From assembly GCA_947499305.1 (NCBI GenBank), contig CANMNN010000021.1, forward strand, positions 1 through 64,000: DNA of 64,000 nt. The letters are read 5' to 3'. Position numbers and translations under genes: made by a program. The stretch is from an uncultured Arenicella sp. GTDB lineage: Bacteria > Pseudomonadota > Gammaproteobacteria > Arenicellales > Arenicellaceae. The first letter of the stretch is position 1; the number at the start of each line of letters is the position of its first letter. Below the pieces are notes generated by a model. That model was not told where the DNA came from. It saw nothing but the letters and a program-made list of their open reading frames with translations, and did no database searches. Positions 47,101 to 54,609 of the stretch are shown here, piece after piece.

Positions 47101-47160
47101 AAAGTAGACTTCCACTTTCCTTAGAAACCCTTGTTCTTAGCTAAAGCGAAAACCTACTTT
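47101..47160. repeat. 7-bp inverted repeat spanning the slipin-rtcB gap
   Basis: AAAGTAG (47101-47107) and CTACTTT (47154-47160) are exact inverted copies bounding almost the whole gap between slipin and rtcB. In RNA this could close a structured intercistronic loop. Short and possibly chance, but other gaps of this operon are also structured. Confidence 0.4.
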
Positions 47161-47163
47161 GAA

Positions 47164-48303
47164 CTAGCTCAACCTCACGGTATCTTTTAGCAAACCCTCT
47201 AAGCCATCGTAGACATTCAGCTTCTCAACTTTCTCGACGACTTTTTCCAGCGTCTCCATCTCTTTCAAACGGAGTAAGGTTGGATTGGCTTCCATCAACT
47301 TAGCGGTGTTAAGCAGTGATCTTGTCGCTGCGGTTTCCTCACGGCGTTTAATCACGTTGGCTTGTGCGGCTTTTTCAGTTGCGACCACATGGTTCAAAAT
47401 TTCTTTCATTTCGCCTGGCAAAATGATGTCTTTAATGCCAACCGTCGCAAGCTTGATACCAAGCTCAGCCATTTGCTTTACAACTCCACGGAACACTTCG
47501 CTGTTTAGCGCTTCCTTGTCGGCCAATAAGGCGTCTAAGGTTTTGGTTCCTACCGCTTCACGTAAGGCAAATTGCAATTGACGGTACAAATGTGCTTCGT
47601 AGTCGTTTAGCTCTAAACGTGCATGTACCGCGTCAGTTAACTGAAAGCCCGCTGACAAATTAATACGCAAGCTCACCTTGTCACGAGTCAAAATTTCTTG
47701 ACCCTGAACTTCTAAGCTACGCAATCGTAAGTCAACATGCTCAACCTTAATCGAACGATTGACACGCCAAAAAGCGTGTAAACCGGCCGTTAACGTTTCG
47801 ACCATTACGCCATCAACAAATAGCAAACCTATATGTTTAGTGGCAACTTCAGCAGCAGATACCACCTCGTTTAAGCCTTGAACACCTGTTCGTCGCGCAA
47901 CTAAATTCGTTAGCGCCTTTTCAACTTTCAACTCTGCACCTGCATCGATACGTTTGATTTCCAGCTGATCGGCGTCTTTCCAAAACACTGCACGTTCACC
48001 GCCTTTGATTACCTCGCGAAGTGCGCCGCGCTGAAACACCAAGGCAACCTCGTTTTCACTTAAATCAATAACAGTGAAATACTTGTCTTTAAGCTTTGTA
48101 TTTGAATCCGACTTTGATTCCACTAATGTCAGCACATCGAAGCTCGTAACACGCGCTAAACGGGTGTTGATTAACTCCACAGTTTCGCCGAACGAGAACC
48201 ACTTATGAACACCTGGCTCTAGCAAGCGTACAACTTGTTTGTCCTTGAGGACTAAGCCGCGTTCATGCTGAGCGATGATTACTTTTGAATAGAATAATTT
48301 CAT
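47164..48303 (-). CDS. Slipin/SPFH (band 7) family protein
   Basis: A 379-residue SPFH protein. Seen: an N-terminal LFYSKVIIAQHERGLVLKDK start with no strong membrane helix, a band-7 core (GLLFVDGVMVETLTAGLHAFWR, VDLRLRSLEVQGQEILTRDKV, DYEAHLYRQLQFALREAVG, LDALLADKEALNSEV) and a long C-terminal helical coiled coil (ILPGEMKEILNHVVATEKAA onward). Slipins assemble into ring- or cage-like membrane scaffolds. I start at ATG 48303, after GAGGAAAC; the frame is open to 48390. Slipin-RtcB co-occurrence is reported for RNA-repair operons; their joint mechanism is unknown. Confidence 0.93.
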   Translation of the reverse strand: MKLFYSKVIIAQHERGLVLKDKQVVRLLEPGVHKWFSFGETVELINTRLARVTSFDVLTLVESKSDSNTKLKDKYFTVIDLSENEVALVFQRGALREVIKGGERAVFWKDADQLEIKRIDAGAELKVEKALTNLVARRTGVQGLNEVVSAAEVATKHIGLLFVDGVMVETLTAGLHAFWRVNRSIKVEHVDLRLRSLEVQGQEILTRDKVSLRINLSAGFQLTDAVHARLELNDYEAHLYRQLQFALREAVGTKTLDALLADKEALNSEVFRGVVKQMAELGIKLATVGIKDIILPGEMKEILNHVVATEKAAQANVIKRREETAATRSLLNTAKLMEANPTLLRLKEMETLEKVVEKVEKLNVYDGLEGLLKDTVRLS

Positions 48304-48388
48304 CTTTGTTTCCTCTTCTCTTTTTCTTCTTATGCGTTTTTTGTTAACAAAACGTATTTTCTCTAATTTTGTATAAAATTTTCGCAGC

Positions 48389-48615
48389 AAGCCCCCACGA
48401 CTAAGGGGCGGGCAATGTGTTTAGACCAAGTCGGTCGCCTGCATTTGGTTTGTTCAACATGCCTGTTAATTCTCTGCATCGTGCAATATCAAACCATTTA
48501 CAATCGAGCGAATTGGCGGCAACGCATTGCGCAGGCCACTGAGTCGCTTGCTGCGCCTGAACCTTATGATTGTCCCTAAAGACCGTCACTCGTTCCAAAC
48601 ACGGCGTGGGGGCTT
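48389..48615. repeat. Perfect 11-bp inverted repeat flanking the slipin leader
   Basis: AAGCCCCCACG (48389-48399) and CGTGGGGGCTT (48605-48615) are exact inverted copies separated by 205 bp. GC-rich arms of this length could fold the leader RNA between the tRNA-like genes and the slipin into one closed domain. The enclosed 65-codon frame (48401-48598) is not clearly a gene. Alternatively the arms are remnants of a mobile element's ends. Confidence 0.6.
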
Positions 48616-48624
48616 CCCACTTTC

Positions 48625-48640
48625 AAAAGCGCTTTCGCGC
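48625..48640 (-). terminator. Weak terminator-like hairpin after the tRNA-like pair
   Basis: On the minus strand GCGC-GAAA-GCGC is followed by TTTT. The four-base stem with a GNRA-type loop is short for a terminator; it could also be a processing signal for the 3' end of the tRNA-like transcript. Confidence 0.4.
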
Positions 48641-48666
48641 ATACAGCCAACGTTTCAGGTTGGTAA

Positions 48667-48738
48667 GTTATGGACGGGATTCGAACCCGCTACCGACAAG
48701 TTATGAGCTTGCTGCTCTACCCAATGAGCTACCAAATG
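48667..48738 (-). tRNA. Aberrant tRNA-Met(CAU)-like gene
   Basis: The tRNA body is canonical: T-A, D stem GCTC/GAGC with an ATTGGGTA loop, a five-pair anticodon stem (GCAAG/CTTGT) with loop CTCATAA (anticodon CAU), a five-base variable loop and a perfect T arm (GCGGG-TTCGAAT-CCCGT). The acceptor stem is broken: 5' CATTTGG against 3' CCATAAC gives only four pairs of seven. No CCA is encoded at position 74-76, although TTACCA follows. Its 5' end overlaps the CCA of the preceding tRNA-like gene by two bases. It is probably not a working elongator tRNA. CAU could also mean Ile2. Confidence 0.6.
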
Positions 48739-48809
48739 GAGAAATAGAAAGGATTTGAACCTTTGCCCTCAGGATAAAATCCTGCGCTCTACCACTGAGC
48801 TACAATTTC
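48737..48809 (-). tRNA. Aberrant tRNA-Lys(UUU)-like gene with CCA
   Basis: A 73-base tRNA-like sequence with an encoded CCA end. The acceptor stem GAAATTG/CTATTTC has six of seven pairs, discriminator T, D stem GCTC/GAGC and a perfect T stem (AAAGG/CCTTT). The anticodon arm is short: CAGGA and TCCTG pair to leave only a five-base TTTTA loop, or, if position 26 is taken as missing, a four-pair stem with ATTTTAT and anticodon UUU. The next tRNA-like gene starts inside its CCA. The arrangement upstream of slipin and rtcB suggests a role as a decoy, sensor or substrate of RNA damage and repair. Confidence 0.6.
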
Positions 48810-48849
48810 GGTTGGCGTTGGATCTCTTGATTCTCTGAGGCATACCTAG

Positions 48850-48889
48850 GCTGAATTCAGCAGGCACCAGGCTGGCATTCAGAACCAGC
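48850..48889. repeat. Two adjacent palindromic hairpins upstream of the tRNA-like pair
   Basis: GCTGAATTCAGC (48850-48861) is a perfect 12-bp palindrome. GCTGG and CCAGC (48871-48889) form a five-base stem with a nine-base loop. The second has a faint resemblance to an anticodon arm, but no D or T arm surrounds it, so I do not call a third tRNA. Confidence 0.5.
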
Positions 48890-48981
48890 GTTCGTTACAG
48901 GCAATCAAACTATCGCAACTCTTTACTCCGTTAATATCTTTACGATGAAAGTCCTTTTGATTTATGACGAGTTCTCGCCAC

Positions 48982-49019
48982 AAAAAAAAGACCCCGGAGG
49001 CGGAGGCCAACCGAGGTCT
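48982..49019 (-). terminator. Strong intrinsic terminator upstream of the tRNA-like genes
   Basis: On the minus strand AGACCTCGG pairs with CCGGGGTCT (nine pairs, one G-T wobble) around a 13-base loop and is followed by eight T residues. It ends the short transcription unit that starts at the promoter near 49259, or acts as an attenuator in front of the RNA-repair operon. Confidence 0.93.
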
Positions 49020-49049
49020 GCGCAGCGTATTTAACACTGGGCTTTTCCT

Positions 49050-49075
49050 AGAAGGCCGCCTTCGCAGCCTTCTCA
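49050..49075 (-). ncRNA. Hairpin in the leader transcript of the RNA-repair operon
   Basis: On the minus strand AGAAGGC and GCCTTCT form a perfect seven-base stem around a ten-base loop, 30 bp before the terminator. Together with a smaller AGACT-CGT-AGTCT stem just upstream (49083-49096), it gives the ~270-base transcript a regular series of stems, as in attenuators or structured small RNAs. Confidence 0.5.
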
Positions 49076-49085
49076 AAACGAGAGA

Positions 49086-49250
49086 CTACGAGTCTATAAA
49101 AATATTCCCCATTGCTATTTGGCTTGACGAGCCATAAGCAACGCGCAGTGCGCCAGTCATTTCTGGGCATGCGTTTTCCGCACTCAGGCAGTTCGCAATG
49201 AACTGGGCAACGAGTGTTGAAGGGTTAAATTGTGTGTTTTGATATTTCAT
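49086..49250 (-). CDS. 54-codon small ORF, possibly leaderless, at head of RNA-repair operon
   Basis: The frame starts ATG-AAA-TAT-CAA and ends in TAG inside a small hairpin. The predicted peptide begins MKYQNTQFNPSTLVAQFIAN and ends AMGNIFIDS; it contains two Cys and no membrane segment. The ATG lies only about nine bases after a very good -10 box, so the mRNA would be almost leaderless and no Shine-Dalgarno exists. No family recognised. It may be a real small protein, a leader peptide for attenuation, or chance within a structured RNA. Confidence 0.35.
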   Translation of the reverse strand: MKYQNTQFNPSTLVAQFIANCLSAENACPEMTGALRVAYGSSSQIAMGNIFIDS

Positions 49251-49258
49251 GGCGGCGC

Positions 49259-49286
49259 ACTATACGCACAAAATTAGTTGCGTCAA
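49259..49286 (-). promoter_or_regulatory. Strong sigma-70-type promoter, minus strand
   Basis: On the minus strand TTGACG (49286-49281) and TATAGT (49264-49259) are separated by 16 bp; both are one base off consensus. It fires toward the short ORF, the terminator and, by read-through, the tRNA-like/slipin/rtcB genes. Confidence 0.8.
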
Positions 49287-49489
49287 CAACTTTTTTACAA
49301 CTGTCATTAATTTTTCAATGACTGCATACTCAAACTTGTAACGCTTCGAAACACCGAATAGTGTTCGAACTATGGCGCAGTAAAATCCCGTTAACTGCAG
49401 TTAGAATAGGGCTTTAGAGGGTATTTGATGAAATGACTAAACGATCAATTGAGCGTTCGAAAATCACCCTAATTTAGGTCTAAACCAAG

Positions 49490-50353
49490 ATGCAAAATTT
49501 TTATTTACTAGGCTTACAAATTCCAACAATTTTAGTCGTTGTCTCGATAATTTTAGTGTGGCATCGGCATGCACTTGTTTGGAAAATTGCTTATTTTGCA
49601 ACAGTGGCAGTCGCTTTAATAGGCAACTCAATCACCTACTCAGCTATTCTTTGTGCGCTTCTCATTATCGCATTAGCTCTCGTCTATCAGCGCCAAAATT
49701 CTCTTAGTTTAGTCGCGCTAATTGTGCTGTTAAGTGTTGGAGTAGCCTTAAGTCTTCATGCTGTTCCTGGCTTCAATAATCATGAGTTTGCAAATGCACT
49801 GCAGCTAAATCAGGCTTCTGCTGAATTTGATATTTGGTTCAATTATGACAAATCGATGTTTGGTATTTTGGTTCTTGGACTACTGTTTCACGACCAATTA
49901 ATCCGATCATGGAGCGAGATAAAACGAGTTGCCTTACTATTAGCGTTGCCGATATTGATTGGCATACCTGTGATCTATTTGTTTGCACTGTCACTGGGCT
50001 ATTCACGCTTTGACGTCACACTGTCTGCAGTTTTTTGGCCTTGGGTATTAAAGAATTTGTTTTTTACTGTGCTTGCTGAAGAAATATTATTCAGAGGCCT
50101 AATTCAAGCAGAAATCGCGAAGCGAGTTCAACATAAATTCGGTGCGGAAATCGCCGTGGTACTCGCGGGGATGTTGTTTGGCCTCGCGCATTTCGCGGGC
50201 GGGCTGGAGTACGTTATATTAGCGACAGTTGCGGGAATCTTATACGGTTATACATACAAGATTACAGGCCGAATTGAAGCGCCAATCATCACTCATTTGC
50301 TTCTAAATTCTGCGCATTTCATTTTCTTCGCCTACCCCTATTCAATCGGCTAA
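49490..50353 (+). CDS. CPBP-family intramembrane metalloprotease
   Basis: A 287-residue polytopic membrane protein (about eight helices) of the CAAX-protease/bacteriocin-processing family. Catalytic motifs: LAEEILFRGLIQAEI near residue 195 (EExxxR) and the downstream FGLAHFAGGLEYVILATVAG (FxxxH), then HLLLNSAHF near the end. Family members cleave within the membrane; bacterial targets are mostly unknown. It lies 16 bp before an MFS transporter in the same direction, divergent from the RNA-repair operon. Confidence 0.92.
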   Translation: MQNFYLLGLQIPTILVVVSIILVWHRHALVWKIAYFATVAVALIGNSITYSAILCALLIIALALVYQRQNSLSLVALIVLLSVGVALSLHAVPGFNNHEFANALQLNQASAEFDIWFNYDKSMFGILVLGLLFHDQLIRSWSEIKRVALLLALPILIGIPVIYLFALSLGYSRFDVTLSAVFWPWVLKNLFFTVLAEEILFRGLIQAEIAKRVQHKFGAEIAVVLAGMLFGLAHFAGGLEYVILATVAGILYGYTYKITGRIEAPIITHLLLNSAHFIFFAYPYSIG

Positions 50354-50369
50354 TTAATCAGTAAACCCT

Positions 50370-51653
50370 ATGAACAAATTGTCGCCCCTATCGCCAAGCG
50401 TCAAAATATTAATCATCAGCTCATGCCTTTTGGTCATGATGTCGTTTGGCTTTCGATCCTCATTTGGTTTGTTCGTAAAACCAATCAGCGAGTTTCATAC
50501 CTGGGGCCGTGATGTTATTGCCACTGCTTTGGCAATCCAAAATTTGAGCTGGGGAATTGTCTCGGTGTTCGCCGGCGGTTTAGCTGACCGCTATGGTAAT
50601 TTGAAAGTCATTTTATCGGCCGTAGCACTCTATGCGATTGGCATTTTTTGGATGGCGTTTGCATCAGACGCGTGGGCGCTCAGTGCATCAGCGGGCGCTT
50701 TAGTTGGGGCTGGAATTGCAGGCACGTCTTTTGGAATAGTCATTCCAGCGCTTATGCGCGCGGTTCCTGAAGATCGTCGACAATGGGTTGCAGGAGTCGG
50801 CACCGCGGCGGGCTCTATGGGGCAGTTTTTGGTTGTGCCCTTCTCACAAGTCTTGATCGATGCTTTCGGCTGGTTCTCTTCTTTGCAAATACTCTCGGCA
50901 ATGACCTTGCTTATGGTCTTTCTGGCACTTCCTTTGGCACCTTATTCCGGCGCTGCTGAGGTTGTTGATAAAGAGAATGATCAAAGTATTGGCGAAGCGC
51001 TCAGAGAAGCATTTGGGCATAAACACTATATTTTGTTAGTGGTCGGCTTCTTTGTCTGCGGATTTCACCTAGCCTTTATCACGGTACACATGCCTGCCTA
51101 TTTAAGTGATTTGGGCTTTAGCACAAAAGTTGCAGCAATGAGCTTGGCGATCATCGGTGTCTCTAACCTGGTTGGCTCCTACATGGCTGGAGTCTGGTCA
51201 GCGCGCTGGCCGAAACAAACCATGTTGGCGTGGATCTATTTACTGCGTGCCTTAGTCATTGCGATTTTCATCGTTCTACCGCCGACGATTTACAGCGTTG
51301 TGTTTTTCAGTATCGGAATAGGCGTGCTTTGGCTAGCGACCGTGCCACCAACCTCTGGCATGGTCGCCGTGATGTTTGGTACGCGCTATATGGCCTTACT
51401 CTATGGGGTGGTATTTCTATCGCATCAGCTCGGTAGTTTCTCTGGCGTATTTTTAGGGGGGTATCTTTACGAGCAATCTGAAGCCTTTGAGGTTATCAGC
51501 AGCTTTTGCGGGCAATACTTAGGCTTTGCGAGCTATGGTGATGCCTCTCGTTATGACTTAATTTGGTTAATTAATATTTTGCTCGGAGTTCTCGCGGCCG
51601 TAATTCACTTGCCGATTAAGGAAAAAGCAGTTGGAAGGTTCGCCACAACTTAA
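50370..51653 (+). CDS. MFS transporter
   Basis: A 427-residue, 12-helix major facilitator. Seen: GGLADRYGNLKVILSAVALY as the loop 2-3 motif (residues ~70-90), VVPFSQVLIDAFGWFSSLQI in the fifth helix region, and a central charged loop (VVDKENDQSIGEALREAFGH). The GFRSSFGLFVKPISEFHTWGR start resembles monocarboxylate/oxalate-formate type carriers. Substrate not predictable. It is probably co-transcribed with the CPBP protease gene. Confidence 0.92.
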   Translation: MNKLSPLSPSVKILIISSCLLVMMSFGFRSSFGLFVKPISEFHTWGRDVIATALAIQNLSWGIVSVFAGGLADRYGNLKVILSAVALYAIGIFWMAFASDAWALSASAGALVGAGIAGTSFGIVIPALMRAVPEDRRQWVAGVGTAAGSMGQFLVVPFSQVLIDAFGWFSSLQILSAMTLLMVFLALPLAPYSGAAEVVDKENDQSIGEALREAFGHKHYILLVVGFFVCGFHLAFITVHMPAYLSDLGFSTKVAAMSLAIIGVSNLVGSYMAGVWSARWPKQTMLAWIYLLRALVIAIFIVLPPTIYSVVFFSIGIGVLWLATVPPTSGMVAVMFGTRYMALLYGVVFLSHQLGSFSGVFLGGYLYEQSEAFEVISSFCGQYLGFASYGDASRYDLIWLINILLGVLAAVIHLPIKEKAVGRFATT

Positions 51654-51716
51654 CAGCAAACCTTGCTACAACTGCCTTACACTAAGTTAAGGATAGTCCG
51701 TTGAAGCAAACTTCGT

Positions 51717-51742
51717 CCCTCAGTTACAAAAGTTTCTGAGGG
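51717..51742. repeat. Inverted repeat at convergent gene ends
   Basis: CCCTCAG (51717-51723) and CTGAGGG (51736-51742) are exact inverted copies; the minus-strand gene's stop codon lies in the loop. It may stabilise or end transcripts from both sides, but no T run is present. Confidence 0.5.
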
Positions 51743-52398
51743 TTAAAGTCGCGCGCTTCGCTAGATTTTGCGAGGTCACTAATTACGTTATTGACGATGA
51801 TATCAATTTCCACTGGGCCGATAAAATCACAGACCATGACATAGAACTCATGTGCCAGTTCTTGACATTGCTCTACAGTAACCGACGCTCCAAGTTTGAT
51901 TGCGTTTAAATTATCAGCCGCCCAATCAGATACCTCACGAGATAAACCACTGAGTAGACCTTCGTCAGCTACGGCTTGAACAAGTTCTTTATGCGTTGAT
52001 GCATCGTTGCGCTTAATCTGAAGTGATACCGCTTGTAAGTACCGAGAAGTGATATTCAAATGAGCCGCTTGCTGGGGAGCCTCACTGGGTTGTGGTTCAG
52101 CATCTGAGCTCGCGACATCCGAAGCTTGCTCACCTAGAATAAATTCAGGTACAGGCTTTAAGTCGTTATACAGCTCCGAGGAAGCCGTATGTAGGCCAAG
52201 TGTCAACGCCTTCTTTTCTGGCACTCCGAGCCCGATATAGTCAACAATTTTGTCGACGACATCAAAAATATCGACCGGAACTTCAGAATTGCCCTTGTTC
52301 CAATGTTCAAAAGCAGATTTCAAAGCGCCGCGATCAATATTGGTTCGCAAAAGGCCCGCATACACGATGCGCTGGTTTAATTGTGATGTTTTACTCAT
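51724..52398 (-). CDS. Uncharacterised protein, last gene of the Amt/Che-like operon
   Basis: A 224-residue soluble-looking protein with no recognised domain. An N-terminal helical part (VYAGLLRTNIDRGALKSAFEHW), a Ser/Ala/Gln/Pro-rich linker (~90-112) and a C-terminal helical part (LVQAVADEGLLSGLSREVSDW) suggest two small domains. It begins 11 bp after the ammonium transporter, so it is probably part of the same signalling operon. Function unknown. Confidence 0.7.
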   Translation of the reverse strand: MSKTSQLNQRIVYAGLLRTNIDRGALKSAFEHWNKGNSEVPVDIFDVVDKIVDYIGLGVPEKKALTLGLHTASSELYNDLKPVPEFILGEQASDVASSDAEPQPSEAPQQAAHLNITSRYLQAVSLQIKRNDASTHKELVQAVADEGLLSGLSREVSDWAADNLNAIKLGASVTVEQCQELAHEFYVMVCDFIGPVEIDIIVNNVISDLAKSSEARDFNPQKLL

Positions 52399-52409
52399 CT
52401 TACATCACC

Positions 52410-53723
52410 CTACTGGTCAGCTTTAACGTGAGTAATCACGAAGTCGCTATAACCGATTTCTTTATGTTCACTGATGTCTAAACCACGTTGCTCCATCTTG
52501 GTAGAAACACGAAGCGTCATCACTTTATTCAATGCACTGAATATCAGAAAAGAAGTTCCTAAGCCCCAAACTAATGCCGCGACAATGCCAATCACTTGAG
52601 CCACCATTCGCTCGGCGTTAAACATATCTCCTTGATAAAACATACCGATCGCGAATGTGCCCCAAGCACCACAGAAGCCGTGAACCGAGATTGCACCTAC
52701 GGCGTCATCGATTTTAAAACGAGTTAATACGGTGGCAGATGCTACAACCACGATGCCTCCGATAATGCCTATGAGTAACGCGAAGCCAGGTGCCAATTGA
52801 TCAACACCTGCGGTAACCGACACAAGACCGCCAAGACAGCCATTGACTATCATCACCATAAGAAAGCCGCGTTTAGTTGCTACCAGCCAAGCCAGAGCAC
52901 CGCATATACCGCCAATCGCGCCTAAGTGCGTATTAAGCAAGATTTGACCTAGGTTTGAAAAGTCTCGGTTCACTGAACCGCCGTTAAACCCAAACCAGCC
53001 AAACCATAAAATAAACGCGCCCAAGGCGACATACGGCAGACTGTGACCTGGAATATTATGCACATCGCCTTTACGACTAAAACGCCCTGTTCTAGGGCCA
53101 ATAACTATTAGAGCACCCAAGGCACACCAGCCACCTATTGAGTGAACTACCGTGGCGCCCGCAGCATCGACAAAACCGAGTTCTCGCAGCCAACCTAAAT
53201 TCTCGCCACTGCCGCCCCAAGCCCATGACCCAAAAATGGGGTAGATTACAGAGGTTACGAAAAAGGCACCGATAATGTAGGGCAGAAAACTGAATCGCTC
53301 GGCTACCGCGCCAGACATAATTGTTGCCGCAGTCGCCGCAAACATCATTTGATAAAGAAGTTCTAAACTAGAGCCCGTATCAGCGAATGAAGGAAAAAAT
53401 GACGACGTGCCAATTAAGCCAGTCTCATTTGCGCCAAACATGAGCCCAAAACCAAACAACCAATAGCCTATTGTTCCCAAGCCTACGTCGGTAAAGTTCT
53501 TAAGTATTACATTGATGGCGTTTTTGGAACGCACCATGCCGCCCTCTACTAGCAGAAAGCCGGCCTGCATAAATAAAACAAGCGCACAACAAATTCCAAC
53601 CCAAAGATAGTTCAATACCTGAAGGGTATCTACTGGCTCGGCCTGCGACTCTTGCGCCAAAGCAAGTGTCGGCAGCGCAAGCAGAGCGATGGCTAAACCT
53701 TTCACTAAATGATGCATATTCAC
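52410..53723 (-). CDS. amt: Ammonium transporter
   Basis: A 437-residue Amt/Mep/Rh channel protein with a cleavable signal peptide (ALLALPTLALAQ) and 11 helices. Seen: CCALVLFMQAGFLLVEGGMVRSKNAINV, the pore twin-His positions in ATVVHSIGGWCALG and ISVHGFCGAWGTFA, and FGGSVNRD-like GGSVNRDFSNLG. Its neighbours are chemotaxis-type signalling genes and not glnK, which is unusual for a bacterial amt. It may act as a sensor as well as a transporter; that is inference from context. Confidence 0.95.
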   Translation of the reverse strand: MNMHHLVKGLAIALLALPTLALAQESQAEPVDTLQVLNYLWVGICCALVLFMQAGFLLVEGGMVRSKNAINVILKNFTDVGLGTIGYWLFGFGLMFGANETGLIGTSSFFPSFADTGSSLELLYQMMFAATAATIMSGAVAERFSFLPYIIGAFFVTSVIYPIFGSWAWGGSGENLGWLRELGFVDAAGATVVHSIGGWCALGALIVIGPRTGRFSRKGDVHNIPGHSLPYVALGAFILWFGWFGFNGGSVNRDFSNLGQILLNTHLGAIGGICGALAWLVATKRGFLMVMIVNGCLGGLVSVTAGVDQLAPGFALLIGIIGGIVVVASATVLTRFKIDDAVGAISVHGFCGAWGTFAIGMFYQGDMFNAERMVAQVIGIVAALVWGLGTSFLIFSALNKVMTLRVSTKMEQRGLDISEHKEIGYSDFVITHVKADQ

Positions 53724-53732
53724 CCCCTACCT

Positions 53733-54185
53733 TTAAACTGTATCTAAATTGATGATCAGGTGAGCACTCATGTTTTGCCAAACGACCGGTATCACGTAAA
53801 TACTGGATATATTTGATACATGTAATTGCTCGCCTTTACCTTTAAGGACAACCGGCGTTGACAACATAAATTGATCACCGAAGACTCTCCGCGCGTTACC
53901 AGCAATGGTGTTACTAATTTCGCCTACTAAGTCCATTAGCTTTTCTTCCTTGGTGGTCATGACCCCAATTTCTGAAATCAACTTAACGACCATTATCTTA
54001 GGTGCGGTGAAAAATACAGACCCTTTGTGGTTTCCTGAAATACCAATGATGCCCGTATAGTCTTGCAGGTATTTATTGATATCTTGTATTAGGAATGGCG
54101 TGCTCACCTTAGCTAAAGATGACGTGGTTTTATCGAAGTAGTTTGTTAAACCATCGACGAAAACTTCTAAGCTTTTTTCTTTCAT
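53733..54185 (-). CDS. CheX-family chemotaxis phosphatase
   Basis: A 150-residue CheX/CheC-like protein. Seen: the phosphatase helix LMDLVGEISNTIAGNARRVF with the conserved E-x2-N pair near 89-93, and GIIGISGNHKGSVFF in the first sheet. CheX dephosphorylates CheY-P and often dimerises. It is encoded immediately downstream of the CheY-like gene, sharing one base with it, so the pair is translationally coupled. The gene lacks the second phosphatase motif of CheC, as expected for CheX. Confidence 0.9.
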   Translation of the reverse strand: MKEKSLEVFVDGLTNYFDKTTSSLAKVSTPFLIQDINKYLQDYTGIIGISGNHKGSVFFTAPKIMVVKLISEIGVMTTKEEKLMDLVGEISNTIAGNARRVFGDQFMLSTPVVLKGKGEQLHVSNISSIYVIPVVWQNMSAHLIINLDTV

Positions 54186-54550
54186 TAGACAATGTCCTCA
54201 ATTAATTCTTCTATTGCCTCGATCAGCTCTATATCTCTAAATGGCTTGCATAAGAAGCCGTAAGCGCCGAGATGCATCGCTTGTATTAGAGTACTTTTAT
54301 CGGCCAAGGCCGAGACGACCAAGATTCGCACATTGGAATCAATCGCCATTATTTCTTTGATCGTCTCGATGCCATCCATCAAGGGCATTGTAATATCGAG
54401 CGTCATAACCGTCGGCTTTAGAAGCCTAAATTGCTCTACAGCTTCAACGCCATTTTGAGCAGTGCCGACTATTTCAAATTCTTCGCCCTTTAGGACGTTC
54501 TCAACTTTTTCTCTGATGACCATTGAGTCATCTACCACCATAAACTTCAT
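54185..54550 (-). CDS. CheY-like response regulator (receiver only)
   Basis: A 121-residue single receiver domain. Seen: the acidic pair VVDDSM (residues 5-10), phosphoacceptor Asp52 in LDITMPLMDGIET, Ser/Thr at VVSAL and Lys in FLCKPF. No output domain. Its partner kinase is probably the gene immediately upstream and its phosphatase CheX immediately downstream. Confidence 0.95.
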   Translation of the reverse strand: MKFMVVDDSMVIREKVENVLKGEEFEIVGTAQNGVEAVEQFRLLKPTVMTLDITMPLMDGIETIKEIMAIDSNVRILVVSALADKSTLIQAMHLGAYGFLCKPFRDIELIEAIEELIEDIV

Positions 54551-54609
54551 TGGCTAAGCCTCTTATTAATTAGTTTATTGCTGAACGATTGCGCTAGTGC
54601 CCAAGGACA

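Noticed and set aside
48401-48598. 65-codon minus-strand frame between the tRNA-like pair and slipin
   Set aside because: No recognisable ribosome site or family; it is enclosed by an 11-bp inverted repeat and is more likely leader RNA.
48830-48905. Possible third tRNA-like gene (hairpin with a loop resembling a Gln anticodon arm)
   Set aside because: No D or T arm and no acceptor pairing could be built around it; only two separate hairpins are seen.
48391-48981. Sigma-54 promoter for an RtcR-type activator upstream of slipin or the tRNA-like genes
   Set aside because: No GG-N10-GC pair with the expected flanking bases was found on the minus strand in this region, and no rtcR gene is in the window.
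48879-49076. 65-codon minus-strand frame across the terminator
   Set aside because: It runs through a nine-pair terminator with eight T residues, so it is not a credible gene.
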